DNA of 64,000 nt from Aliarcobacter thereius LMG 24486. Its GTDB lineage: Bacteria; Campylobacterota; Campylobacteria; Campylobacterales; Arcobacteraceae. The stretch covers positions 186,001 to 250,000 of the forward strand of contig NZ_CP035926.1 of NCBI RefSeq assembly GCF_004214815.1, read 5' to 3'. The translations under genes and the position numbers were made by a program. Under the pieces are notes generated by a model. It saw only the letters and a list, made by a program, of their open reading frames with translations. It searched no databases and was not told the origin of the DNA. Shown here in pieces: positions 1 to 9,723 of this stretch (positions are counted from its first letter, which is position 1; every line of letters starts with the position of its first letter).

Positions 1-1
1 T

Positions 2-520
2 TTAAAACTATTTCTTGATTTTTATAAAAGTGGTAGTTTGGTTTTTGGTGGTGGACATATTGTTTTGCCATTGTTACAGGATAATTTACAAAATCAAGTT
101 TCAAATGAGACTTTTTTAATATCATATTCTTTAGCTCAAACAGTTCCAGGACCTATGTTTACAATAGCTACATATTTAGGAGCAGATATTTTAAAAGATA
201 ACTCTTTTTTAGGAGCTATTATTGCAACTTTTGGAATTTTTTTAGGAGGTTTTTTACTTATATTATCTTTTTATAAGAGTTATGAAAGTTTATCTCAAAA
301 CAAAATTCTAGCAAAAATTATTATGGCTATAAATGCTTGTGTTGTTGCTCTTTTATTTTCAACTCTTGTAAAAAATATTATCCCAAGTGCAATATTCTCT
401 ATTTACGATATTTTATTATTATTTATTGGATTTATTTTAATTAGATATATGAAAATAAATATATTTTATATTATATTTGGATATATTCTTTTTTTCTTAA
501 TTAAGAACTTTTTTGTATAG
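2..520 (+). CDS. chrA: Chromate transporter ChrA, C-terminal part (5' end outside window)
   Basis: The reading frame is open from base 2, so the gene begins before the window; the first TTG at 38 is internal. The visible residues begin with the CHR-family signature (FYKSGSLVFGGGH, then a proline-leucine stretch) and continue with several hydrophobic membrane segments. ChrA proteins are inner-membrane carriers that export chromate or related oxyanions. About 173 residues are visible, corresponding to the second CHR domain of a two-domain protein or most of a short one-domain form; which of these cannot be told. The family is clear, the substrate is inferred. Confidence 0.85.
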   Translation, partial: LKLFLDFYKSGSLVFGGGHIVLPLLQDNLQNQVSNETFLISYSLAQTVPGPMFTIATYLGADILKDNSFLGAIIATFGIFLGGFLLILSFYKSYESLSQNKILAKIIMAINACVVALLFSTLVKNIIPSAIFSIYDILLLFIGFILIRYMKINIFYIIFGYILFFLIKNFFV

Positions 521-529
521 GAATATAAT

Positions 530-631
530 TTGGTAAAAGAGTTTAATAGATGGGATATTATAGGTACGATTACTATTTTTGTAGGAGTTCTTATAATACT
601 TTTAGGAAATCAAAGAAGTATAGATAGTTAG
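530..631 (+). CDS. Possible 33-residue single-span membrane protein
   Basis: A TTG-initiated frame of 33 codons starts nine bases after the chrA stop, preceded by AGGAA. It encodes a short charged head, one hydrophobic segment (about residues 10-26, rich in Ile/Val/Leu) and a polar tail. It ends five bases before the convergent ankyrin gene. I do not recognise it. It may be a small membrane protein co-transcribed with chrA, or chance open sequence in AT-rich DNA. The ribosome-binding site and tight spacing favour translation, but support is weak. Confidence 0.35.
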   Translation: MVKEFNRWDIIGTITIFVGVLIILLGNQRSIDS

Positions 632-635
632 TATT

Positions 636-2567
636 TTATTTTCTTGAGATATCTATATTAAACTCCACAATCATATTTTGGGCAAGATTGTGTAAAGCTA
701 TCTTTTCTTTTGTATCTTTTGATAAAGAGCTAATGGCTAAAATATTTTTATGAAACTTTTTTAAGAATTCTAATATCTTTATAGATTTTGGATGAGGATT
801 TTCTAGATTTGCATTTAATGAAATTAATTTTAATGCAAGTTCAGCTTTTCCCATAAACAAAGCATAGTTTAATGCACTAACTCCAAAGTTATCAACTTGG
901 TTTATCAAATTATCACTATTTTTTCTTAAAAACTTTATATATTTTACTTTATCTTGTAAAACAGCTGTATGAATAAGAGTTCTTCCTTGATTATCTAAAA
1001 TATCAAAAGAGGCATTTAATTCTACAAATAATTTAATAAATTCATCTTTTTGATGAATTATAGAGTAGCTAAGTGCTGTATATCCATCTTTATCTTTTTC
1101 ATCTATATTTAGACCTATTTTAATAAGGTTTTTAATAGTTTTTATAAGCTTTTCTTGATTTGTACTATTTTTGATAATATCTTGTTTTATTAATCTAAAT
1201 AAAATATTATCTCCATTTTTATCTTTTTTATTTATATCAAGATTAAATGAGATTAAAATTCTAAATATTGAGAAATTAAAATTAAGTAAAGAGCTAAAAA
1301 ATAGAGGTTCATTTTTTGAATTTAGTTCATTTACATCAAGCTTATATTTTTTTATCAATTCTTCTAAAAGCTCTTTATATCTTCTATTTTTTGAAATAAG
1401 TCCTAGTAAATCTTCATGAATAGTTGTTTTATTTTCAATATGTAAAATTATATTGATTAAAAACTCTAAAAGATTTATATTGTCCCTATTTCTATAATCA
1501 ATTTTTGCTCCATTTATATTTAAAAGATCAATAGAATCAAGAGTAGAAAAACCACCTAAAACTAGATAAAAAAGAGGAGTAAATCCAAAACTATTTTGTT
1601 TATTTAGATTCTGTTTTGGAAGATTAAGAATAGCAAAATCAATAAGTTCTTTGTCACTTGTTTTTGCGATTTCAAATATTATTGATTCAGAATTTTTATT
1701 TAAACTCTCTTTATTTATATCTGTTTGAAATAATCTTTTAATCAATTTTCTTTGAGAATCTAGCTTCTTTTTATCTTTTAATTTTAAGAAATATTCACAA
1801 GCAAACATTAAAATATTTTTACCAAAACTATTTTTGCTATCTAAAGAGTGCCCTTTTTCTTCAATCTTTTTTATAAGTTTATAAGCAGCTTCACCTTTAG
1901 TTACCAAAAAAAATAAGAAGTTTTCACCTGATTTATTATTTAATAGTGGATTCGCACCATAATCAATAAGAAGTGAAGCAATAGGATATTTTTCTAAAGA
2001 GTTTTTTAAATGTAAGATTGTATTTGCATCTTTATTTTTATATTCTAAATCAATTTTTTCTAACTTTAAAATCTCTTCAATTAAAACTAAATTCCCAATA
2101 TGAATAGCATCAAAAAGAACATTGTTTCCTTTTAAATCACTATTTTTTATTAGTTCTGTTTTTTTTAAAAGATATCTTGATACTCTTATATTTGAGTTAA
2201 AAACTGATTCTTGAAGAGCAGTTCTTTTATTATTGTTTAGGTGATTAAAGTTTATACCTTTTTTTAATAAAGCATCTAATATTAAATTATCATTTGAGTA
2301 AATAGCATAAAATAGTGCTGTTTCATTTAGAGAATTTGTTATTTCTATATCAATTTTATTTTCTAATAACCATAAAACGCTATTTAACAAGTTTCTTCTG
2401 CAACATGTAATTAAAGCAGGTTCGTCATCTATATATAAACTATTTAAATCCAATTGTGATTTTTTATAAATTTGATCTAAAGAGTTAAAATCATCACTAT
2501 CTTTAAGTAATTTATCAATAATCTTATTTTTAAAACTTCTATCTTTTTCTTGGAAAAATCCAAACAT
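636..2567 (-). CDS. Large ankyrin-repeat protein
   Basis: The 643-residue product is built almost wholly of about 15 ankyrin-type repeats. Recognisable repeat openings such as NETALFYAI, KRTALQESV, DGYTALSYSI, QGRTLIHTAV and FGVSALNYAL are each followed by a helix and a hydrophobic LL/LI block. There is no signal peptide or membrane span, so it is probably cytoplasmic. Ankyrin repeats mediate protein-protein contacts; no enzyme domain is visible. It is divergent from glnB and convergent with chrA. The partner is unknown. ATG start with AAAGG eleven bases upstream. Confidence 0.8.
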   Translation of the reverse strand: MFGFFQEKDRSFKNKIIDKLLKDSDDFNSLDQIYKKSQLDLNSLYIDDEPALITCCRRNLLNSVLWLLENKIDIEITNSLNETALFYAIYSNDNLILDALLKKGINFNHLNNNKRTALQESVFNSNIRVSRYLLKKTELIKNSDLKGNNVLFDAIHIGNLVLIEEILKLEKIDLEYKNKDANTILHLKNSLEKYPIASLLIDYGANPLLNNKSGENFLFFLVTKGEAAYKLIKKIEEKGHSLDSKNSFGKNILMFACEYFLKLKDKKKLDSQRKLIKRLFQTDINKESLNKNSESIIFEIAKTSDKELIDFAILNLPKQNLNKQNSFGFTPLFYLVLGGFSTLDSIDLLNINGAKIDYRNRDNINLLEFLINIILHIENKTTIHEDLLGLISKNRRYKELLEELIKKYKLDVNELNSKNEPLFFSSLLNFNFSIFRILISFNLDINKKDKNGDNILFRLIKQDIIKNSTNQEKLIKTIKNLIKIGLNIDEKDKDGYTALSYSIIHQKDEFIKLFVELNASFDILDNQGRTLIHTAVLQDKVKYIKFLRKNSDNLINQVDNFGVSALNYALFMGKAELALKLISLNANLENPHPKSIKILEFLKKFHKNILAISSLSKDTKEKIALHNLAQNMIVEFNIDISRK

Positions 2568-2640
2568 AATATAACAAACCTTTAAGCTTTTTTAGGGATT
2601 ATAATATAAGTTTAATAATAAGTTGTTAATAACTCAAATT

Positions 2641-4033
<1,393 letters not shown>

Positions 4034-4043
<10 letters not shown>

Positions 4044-4057
4044 ATCTTTACTCCTTT
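4034..4057. terminator. Bidirectional hairpin between pyrC and fliM
   Basis: The arms at 4034-4044 and 4047-4057 are perfect complements (AAAGGAGTAAA and its reverse complement). The pyrC stop at 4041-4043 lies in the left arm, and fliM ends at 4060. Short A/T runs flank both sides, so it can terminate both convergent transcripts. Confidence 0.7.
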
Positions 4058-4059
4058 AA

Positions 4060-5175
4060 TTAAATAATAGGAATTGCTGGACCTTTTCTTTCACTAAGAA
4101 GTCTTTTTATGCTTTCTGCATTCTCTTTTGCTTTTTGCTCTCTCTCTTCTCTCATTAATCTTAATGTTTCAAGAGTTTCTTGTTTCTCTTTGTCTAAGTT
4201 AGATTTTAGTTCAATGGCTTTTCTATTGTCTGTTACACCGCAAGATGCTAAAAATTTTTCTTTTTTATTTACATAAACTATGCTTTCATTTGAAACAGCA
4301 TTTTTATTAAATACAATGATATCACCTTCTTTAAGATTTAAAATCTCTAAAGTACTCATTTCTGTCTCTGCCATAATTGGTTCAATTTTCATTCTAGCAC
4401 CAGAAATTAGAGTTTTAATATCTTGTTTTCTACTTAGTTTTTGATTCTTACCTTCACTAAAAATTTTATCAACAATTTTATTTAGAAGAGGTTCAATATA
4501 AGAAATAGGGTAGCAAATAGATAAAAAACCAGAATCTTCATCAATAGTTATTTCAAAAACAACAAGTAAAACTATATCGTGGTCTGAAACAATTTGAATA
4601 GCATTTGCATTTGTATCACTTGATTCAATCTTGAAGTTTAAACTTGAAACATCACTCCAAGTTTTATATAGGATTTTTATAAACATTCTATAAAAGTGCT
4701 CTAATATTTTTAACTCAATTTCTGTAAGTTCTCTATCAATACTATCCATTGTATTAACGGCACCACTTCCAAGTAAATCAGCAATTACTTTATGTGAAAC
4801 AGTAGGGTTACACTCAATAACTATTCTTCCATCAAGTGGTTTCATAGATAGAGTACTTAAAGATGTAACTTGAGGAATTGATAAAATAAATTCTCCATAA
4901 GTCATCTGTTCAATAGACATAAGTTTAACATCAACCATTTTCCTAAGCATAGAACTAAGGTCATTTGTAAACTCTCTTAGCATTTTATCATGCATCGTTG
5001 TAAGAGCTTTTAATTGATCAAGAGTTACTCTATTTGGTTTTTTGAAATCATAAACTGTATAGTTTTTCTCTTTAGCTGCAAATTTATCAAGAGGATTTGT
5101 ACCATCAATATCATCACCTTGCTCTGCAATATCCAAAAGAGCATCAATCTCATCCTGACTTAAAAATTCTGCCAT
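4060..5175 (-). CDS. fliM: Flagellar motor switch protein FliM
   Basis: FliM sits in the flagellar C-ring, binds phosphorylated CheY and sets rotation direction. The N-terminal CheY-binding motif LSQDEIDALL is at residues 5-14, followed by the CheC-like middle domain and a C-terminal SpoA/FliN-like domain (about 255-330). The last 45 residues are a charged helical extension. At 371 residues it is slightly longer than many FliM proteins because of that tail. It follows flgI with a three-base gap, so the two form a minus-strand pair divergent from the main flagellar run. Confidence 0.95.
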   Translation of the reverse strand: MAEFLSQDEIDALLDIAEQGDDIDGTNPLDKFAAKEKNYTVYDFKKPNRVTLDQLKALTTMHDKMLREFTNDLSSMLRKMVDVKLMSIEQMTYGEFILSIPQVTSLSTLSMKPLDGRIVIECNPTVSHKVIADLLGSGAVNTMDSIDRELTEIELKILEHFYRMFIKILYKTWSDVSSLNFKIESSDTNANAIQIVSDHDIVLLVVFEITIDEDSGFLSICYPISYIEPLLNKIVDKIFSEGKNQKLSRKQDIKTLISGARMKIEPIMAETEMSTLEILNLKEGDIIVFNKNAVSNESIVYVNKKEKFLASCGVTDNRKAIELKSNLDKEKQETLETLRLMREEREQKAKENAESIKRLLSERKGPAIPII

Positions 5176-5178
5176 TTT

Positions 5179-6228
5179 TTAACCCCTTAACTCAATATCA
5201 ACATCAATAGCACCCATTTGTTTAATCATCTTAATAGTATCAATAATTTCACTCATAGGAATTTTCATAACTTTTAGAGATCTTACTAAATCTGATATTG
5301 TAGGATCTTTTTTTGTATTTATCATTGCATTGTCTATATCAACAATAGGTTTATCAGCTATTTTTATACCATCGCCAACATCTACACCTCTGTTTATAGC
5401 TGGATTATTCCAGTTTGTATCATCTAAAGTAGTTTTATCAATTCTTAGTGTAAAACTATTTCTTGAAATTGTAATTGGTGAAATAGTAATATCTCCACCA
5501 GCAATAATAGCCTCTCTATTTACATCAATTATTAATTTCTTTTTAATATTTGTATCAAGTTCAATATTTTCAACCAAAGCAATGAATCTTACTATTGATA
5601 AATCATCAGGTTTGATTACATCAATAGTTCTAGTATCAAGAGCTTTTGCAAGATTTTGTCCAAAATGCTCATTTATTTTTCTTTCAATTAAATCTGCATT
5701 TTTAGCTGAATTTTGAAGCAAACTTAGTTGAATAGATTTTTCATCTTGTAAATCAAATTCAAGCTCACCTTCAACGGTTGCTCCTTCATAGATAAAACCA
5801 GTTGTTTTATTATTTGCATTTGCAACAACACTACCTTGTGCAACAGCATAAACATTACCATCAACACCTTTTAACTGAGTCATTAAAAGTTCTCCATAAT
5901 CTATTGATTTTGCATCACCAATAGTTGAAAGAGTAACTTTTATTTTATCACCTTGCCTAGCAAATGGTGGTAAATCAGCTGTAACCATAACAGCAGCAAT
6001 GTTTTTTGAATTAATTGAACCTTGAGGAATTTTAATATACGAGTTTGTAAGAAGATTTTGTAAGCTTTGCATTGTAAATTTTGATTTATCACCTGTTCCA
6101 GCTAGTCCAACAATAAGACCATAACCAATTAACTGGTTTTCCCTAATTCCAATAATGTTTGAAATATCTTTAATCTTTTGTGAATATAAAGAGCTAAAAA
6201 GTAAAAAAATCAAAGTTAAAATTCTCAA
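5179..6228 (-). CDS. flgI: Flagellar P-ring protein FlgI
   Basis: FlgI forms the periplasmic P-ring around the rod. A signal peptide of about 16 residues (ending SSLYS) precedes the family start IKDISNIIGIRENQLIGYG, and the rest matches FlgI in length (349 residues). It is transcribed away from the acidic-protein/fliQ run and leads into fliM. The L-ring partner flgH lies on the plus strand in the same cluster. Confidence 0.95.
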   Translation of the reverse strand: MRILTLIFLLFSSLYSQKIKDISNIIGIRENQLIGYGLIVGLAGTGDKSKFTMQSLQNLLTNSYIKIPQGSINSKNIAAVMVTADLPPFARQGDKIKVTLSTIGDAKSIDYGELLMTQLKGVDGNVYAVAQGSVVANANNKTTGFIYEGATVEGELEFDLQDEKSIQLSLLQNSAKNADLIERKINEHFGQNLAKALDTRTIDVIKPDDLSIVRFIALVENIELDTNIKKKLIIDVNREAIIAGGDITISPITISRNSFTLRIDKTTLDDTNWNNPAINRGVDVGDGIKIADKPIVDIDNAMINTKKDPTISDLVRSLKVMKIPMSEIIDTIKMIKQMGAIDVDIELRG

Positions 6229-6284
6229 AAAAATCCTTTATAAATTTTGAACATTTATTTTATCAAAAATTTAATAAAAAAAGG

Positions 6285-6290
6285 TATAAT
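6285..6290 (+). promoter_or_regulatory. -10 box for the plus-strand flagellar run
   Basis: A perfect TATAAT follows an AT-rich stretch in the 96-base gap between divergent flgI and the acidic-protein gene, with about 35 bases to the TTG start. No -35 match is evident. I see no sigma-54 (GG/GC) or sigma-28 type sequence here. Confidence 0.5.
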
Positions 6291-6324
6291 CAGATTTATG
6301 AGTTTAAATGATTAGGGAAAAAAT

Positions 6325-7602
6325 TTGAATATTTTTATTTATGGAAAAGACGAATTTAAAAAAGATATTAGAAAAATTCTGAATGATTCAAAAATTGATC
6401 AAAGATTAGATGATGTTTCAATAATGCAAATATCTGATTTAGATGATTTAAAAGAGCAAATAGCTTCAAATCCTGATGATGTTTTTTTAATAGACGATGA
6501 TAAGATTCTTAAAAAATCAAAATTTGCTTTTATAAAACCAAAAGATGCAATAGAAGAAGAATTTTTACTTCAATGTGGAGTTAGTGAATTATCAATTGAC
6601 TCTTTTTCTGAAATTCCTGATTATATAATTAGAAAGCATAAAAGGCTAAATCAAATAAAAGAAGAAAATATTATTGAATCCGTTAGTGAAGAAAATATTG
6701 AAAATATCATTGAAAACGAAGAAACTATTAAAGAAGAGGATTTAGTTTCAAATCCTGATGATATTTTAACGGAAATTGATAATAAAAAAGATATTGAGTT
6801 TGATGAAGATTTTGGATTGAATAATATAGATTTAGATTATGATTCAGAATCAAGCATACAAAAAAGTGATGAAGAGTTAAAACTAGAAGAGGATTTAGAA
6901 AATTCTAAAGAAATAAATACAAATAATAATGATGATTTAAATAGTTTTATAAGCGATGATTTTGATATAGAAGACTTTAAATTTGACGAAAGTGATTTTG
7001 ATTTTAAAGCCGAAGATTTTGATATCTCTTTAGTTAATGATTTATTAGAAGACAATAATACAGAAGATATTGAAAATAAAGAAGCTGATGAAAAGACTTT
7101 GAACAATAAAGAAGAGATAATATTAAAAGTAGATAATGAGATTTCAGAAGATAGTTTTTTGTATGATGATATTGATGAGTTAAATGATTTTAATTTTGTT
7201 AATACAGATAATCAAAAAGATGAAGAAAAAGAGCTTGAAGTCCCTTATTTAGGTGATATAGAAAAGAGTATTGAAGAGAGTTTAGAAGATGAAAGTATTG
7301 AAGAGTTTGTAAACTTAAAAGAGGGTATTAAAATTCAAAAGGAAGATGCTAATATGAATGACTTTTTAAATTTAGATGAAATTAATGAAAATGATATGTT
7401 AGATGCACTTGGACTTGAAAACAGTAGTTCAAATAGTATAGAAAAGAGTGAAATAGAAGAGAATACAAATAATGAAGAGAAAGATATTTCTAATTCAAAT
7501 AGTATAGAATTAAATGCTTCAAATATTGAAGATGTTACAGCACTTTTAACTAAACTTCTAAAAAATAAAAATGTTGAACTTTCAATAAAAATAAAAGAGT
7601 AG
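6325..7602 (+). CDS. Highly acidic protein of the flagellar cluster
   Basis: The 425-residue product has a small N-terminal alpha/beta-like region (about 1-105, starting MNIFIYGKDEFKKD) whose hydrophobic pattern resembles a degenerate receiver fold. A long low-complexity Asp/Glu/Asn-rich middle (about 110-395) follows, then a short amphipathic C-terminus (DVTALLTKLLKN). Short phrases recur, for example SNPDD and SNSIE. The TTG start is preceded by AGGGAAA. It is the first gene before fliQ, one base apart, so a flagellar or motility role is likely, but the function is unknown. Confidence 0.75.
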   Translation: MNIFIYGKDEFKKDIRKILNDSKIDQRLDDVSIMQISDLDDLKEQIASNPDDVFLIDDDKILKKSKFAFIKPKDAIEEEFLLQCGVSELSIDSFSEIPDYIIRKHKRLNQIKEENIIESVSEENIENIIENEETIKEEDLVSNPDDILTEIDNKKDIEFDEDFGLNNIDLDYDSESSIQKSDEELKLEEDLENSKEINTNNNDDLNSFISDDFDIEDFKFDESDFDFKAEDFDISLVNDLLEDNNTEDIENKEADEKTLNNKEEIILKVDNEISEDSFLYDDIDELNDFNFVNTDNQKDEEKELEVPYLGDIEKSIEESLEDESIEEFVNLKEGIKIQKEDANMNDFLNLDEINENDMLDALGLENSSSNSIEKSEIEENTNNEEKDISNSNSIELNASNIEDVTALLTKLLKNKNVELSIKIKE

Positions 7603-7603
7603 T

Positions 7604-7864
7604 ATGGATTTACTATCAATCTCTCAAGATACAGTAAAAATTATACTATTAGTAGGGTTACCAGCACTTCTTGTAAGTATGGTAATTGGATTAATAATAT
7701 CAATATTCTCAGCTGTAACACAAGTAAATGATGCCTCTTTGAGCTTTGTTCCAAAGATGATATTTGTTTCAGCTTTTATTCTATTCTCTTTACCTTGGAT
7801 TGGTGAACAAATAGAGGGCTTTGCAGTTGACTTATGGAATATAATATTGGTTTTTGGGAATTAA
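7604..7864 (+). CDS. fliQ: Flagellar export protein FliQ
   Basis: FliQ is a small inner-membrane subunit of the flagellar type III export gate, assembling with FliP and FliR. The 86 residues contain two membrane helices (about 15-38 and 50-72) and the family pattern GLIISIFSAVTQVNDASLSF. It begins one base after the acidic-protein stop and abuts the FliJ-like gene. fliP and fliR are not in this window. Confidence 0.95.
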   Translation: MDLLSISQDTVKIILLVGLPALLVSMVIGLIISIFSAVTQVNDASLSFVPKMIFVSAFILFSLPWIGEQIEGFAVDLWNIILVFGN

Positions 7865-8269
7865 ATGATAAATAAGCTTTATAATTTAAAAAAAAGTCAA
7901 ACTGAACAAAAACTTATAGAGAAAGCTACTTTAGAACAAGAAATATACGAGATTGATGAAAAGATATATTCATTAACAAAAGAGATAAATACATCAACAG
8001 TTCAGCAACTAGGGTCAATTTCAGATTTTATGATATTAGCTATGCATAAAGATGGATTGAGATTTGAAGTTAATAAGCTATTAAAAAGAAAAGATGATTT
8101 ATTAAAGCAAGTTGAGGTTCTTTTTTTAGAGATTATTGATTTGCAAAAAGAGAGTGAACAGTATAAATATATTTTAGAAGAAGAAAAAGAAGAGTTAAGA
8201 AAAGCTAAACTACATGATGAGATGATTTTAAATGAAGAATTTATACAAAGTAAATATATTAGGAGTTAA
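7865..8269 (+). CDS. FliJ-like coiled-coil flagellar protein
   Basis: The 134-residue, highly charged product is predicted to be almost entirely helical, with heptad-like Leu/Ile spacing, matching the size and style of FliJ, the stalk protein of the export ATPase. It starts immediately after the fliQ stop (TAAATG) and precedes a MotE-like gene, the usual place for a FliJ-type gene in this phylum. Sequence similarity to classic FliJ is low, so the identity rests on context and coiled-coil structure. Confidence 0.55.
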   Translation: MINKLYNLKKSQTEQKLIEKATLEQEIYEIDEKIYSLTKEINTSTVQQLGSISDFMILAMHKDGLRFEVNKLLKRKDDLLKQVEVLFLEIIDLQKESEQYKYILEEEKEELRKAKLHDEMILNEEFIQSKYIRS

Positions 8270-8271
8270 TT

Positions 8272-8757
8272 TTGTTTTTTAGATTTTTAATTTTTATAGT
8301 TTTAATAATCTCTTTAAATGCAGATGAAACAAGTAGTGCTTTAACAAAACAAAAAATGGAAGTATTGCAATTAAAAGAAGATTTAACTCAATTTTATAAT
8401 AAAAAAGAGAAAGAGAATGAAGAGTTTTTAAAATCAATAAAAGAGATTGAAGTAAAAGTAGAAGAAGATAAGAAAAATATTGAAAATCTTATAGCAAAGA
8501 ATGAAGAACTCATAAAAGAGATAAGAAATGAGATTACATTAAAAACAACAAAAATATATGAACAAATGAAACCAAAAATAGCTGCTCAAATATTTGATCA
8601 AATGATTCTTGAAGGTAAAGTTGAAGAAGTTTTCGATATAATAATCAGATTAAAAGAGTCGAATGTTTCTAATATTATGAAGACTTTAAATATAGAAAGT
8701 GCATCAATTTTGACTTTTATGCTTGAAAATTTCAAAAAAGAAGAGAAAAGGGACTAG
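8272..8757 (+). CDS. MotE-like periplasmic coiled-coil protein
   Basis: A signal peptide or anchor (residues 1-17, ending SLNADE) is followed by a long charged coiled coil (about 25-100) and a C-terminal MgtE-N-like helical segment (KIYEQMKPKIAAQIFDQM, about 105-155). This layout is that of MotE, the periplasmic chaperone for the stator protein MotC/MotB in Campylobacterota. The TTG start has AGGAG upstream. It sits directly between the FliJ-like gene and fliL, and FliL also works at the stator. The assignment is by architecture. Confidence 0.65.
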   Translation: MFFRFLIFIVLIISLNADETSSALTKQKMEVLQLKEDLTQFYNKKEKENEEFLKSIKEIEVKVEEDKKNIENLIAKNEELIKEIRNEITLKTTKIYEQMKPKIAAQIFDQMILEGKVEEVFDIIIRLKESNVSNIMKTLNIESASILTFMLENFKKEEKRD

Positions 8758-8760
8758 AAT

Positions 8761-9285
8761 ATGGCAGATGAAAATATTGAATTATCTAAAAAGAGTTCAG
8801 ATGGGAAAGGACTTATTTTATTATTAATAACTTTTGTTATTTTACTTATTGTAGCAGTTGCTGTTGCTACATTTTTTCTATTTAGCAATATGGGAACAAG
8901 TAAAGCAAGTGTAGAAAATGAAACAAAAGTTGAAAATATTACACAATCTTCTGGTTCAGAAGCAAAATTTAAAGCAGAAGTAAATGATTTAGTTTTAAAC
9001 TTGACTGATACAAGAGGTAGAGAAAAGATTTTAAAACTATCTTTTTCTATTAGAAGTTCAGAGGCAACAATTGAAGAGATTGTAACAAATCACTTAGCTG
9101 AAATTACAGATATTGTTATTACACAAGTTAGCTCAAGAAGTTCAGAAGAGCTATTAACTGTTGGTGGTAAAAACATACTAAAAGACGAATTAATTAGTGA
9201 ATTAAATGGTATTATGAATTATGCTAGAAAAACTGGTGGGAATATTGTAAATAACATATTCTTTACAGCATTTGTAATAAAGTAA
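8761..9285 (+). CDS. fliL: Flagellar basal-body protein FliL
   Basis: FliL is a single-pass inner-membrane protein that rings the stator and supports torque. A membrane helix lies at about residues 18-43, followed by a low-complexity linker and the periplasmic FliL domain with the characteristic VNDLVLNLTDTRGREKILKL stretch. Its 174 residues are normal for the family. It follows the MotE-like gene by three bases, so two stator-associated proteins are co-expressed. Confidence 0.93.
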   Translation: MADENIELSKKSSDGKGLILLLITFVILLIVAVAVATFFLFSNMGTSKASVENETKVENITQSSGSEAKFKAEVNDLVLNLTDTRGREKILKLSFSIRSSEATIEEIVTNHLAEITDIVITQVSSRSSEELLTVGGKNILKDELISELNGIMNYARKTGGNIVNNIFFTAFVIK

Positions 9286-9288
9286 AAA

Positions 9289-9723
9289 ATGATAATAGCT
9301 ATTAAAAGAAAGAGAAAAACTAAATTATTAATTAAAAAGATAATATTTTTTGCTCTTTTTTTTGCAATAATTTTTATTGGATATAGCTCTTATGAGAAAT
9401 TTAATTTAAAGCAAGAGCAAATAAGAGTAGAAGCAGAATTAGAGATTGAAAGAAATTTAGAAAAAAAGCAACTAGAGAAAGAGCAATTAGAAATACATAC
9501 AATTATATTAGCAGAAACTCAAAGAGTTGTTGAATTAATAGATCAAAAAAATGTTGAAGATATTAGAATATTTAAAAATAAAGTAGTATATATTTTAAAA
9601 CCAAATACAAATATTAGTGCTATTGAGATTAGATATGGTGCACATGCTTTAGTTAAGAGAAGTTTTAAAGAGATAGTTGTTGTTGTAGATTTAGAAAATA
9701 TATTAAAAGGAAAATTAGAATGA
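9289..9723 (+). CDS. Uncharacterised single-span flagellar-cluster protein
   Basis: The 144-residue product starts with a strongly basic segment (KRKRKTK) and one membrane helix (about 19-36). A charged coiled coil (about 40-80) and a small mixed alpha/beta region up to the C-terminus follow. The positive-inside rule puts the C-terminal part in the periplasm. It lies between fliL and flgH and overlaps the flgH start by four bases, so it is probably a motor or assembly accessory. I do not recognise a family. Confidence 0.7.
   Translation: MIIAIKRKRKTKLLIKKIIFFALFFAIIFIGYSSYEKFNLKQEQIRVEAELEIERNLEKKQLEKEQLEIHTIILAETQRVVELIDQKNVEDIRIFKNKVVYILKPNTNISAIEIRYGAHALVKRSFKEIVVVVDLENILKGKLE

Noticed and set aside
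1171-1419. Plus-strand frame opposite the ankyrin gene
   Set aside because: No ribosome-binding site, Ser/Phe/Leu-rich shadow composition; the ankyrin repeats on the other strand are unambiguous.
6837-7106. Minus-strand frame opposite the acidic gene
   Set aside because: A serine/phenylalanine-rich shadow produced by reading GAT/GAA-rich codons backwards.
7866-8757. Reading the two coiled-coil genes as one frameshifted gene
   Set aside because: Each has its own start, the second has a signal peptide and AGGAG before it, and both match separate flagellar roles.
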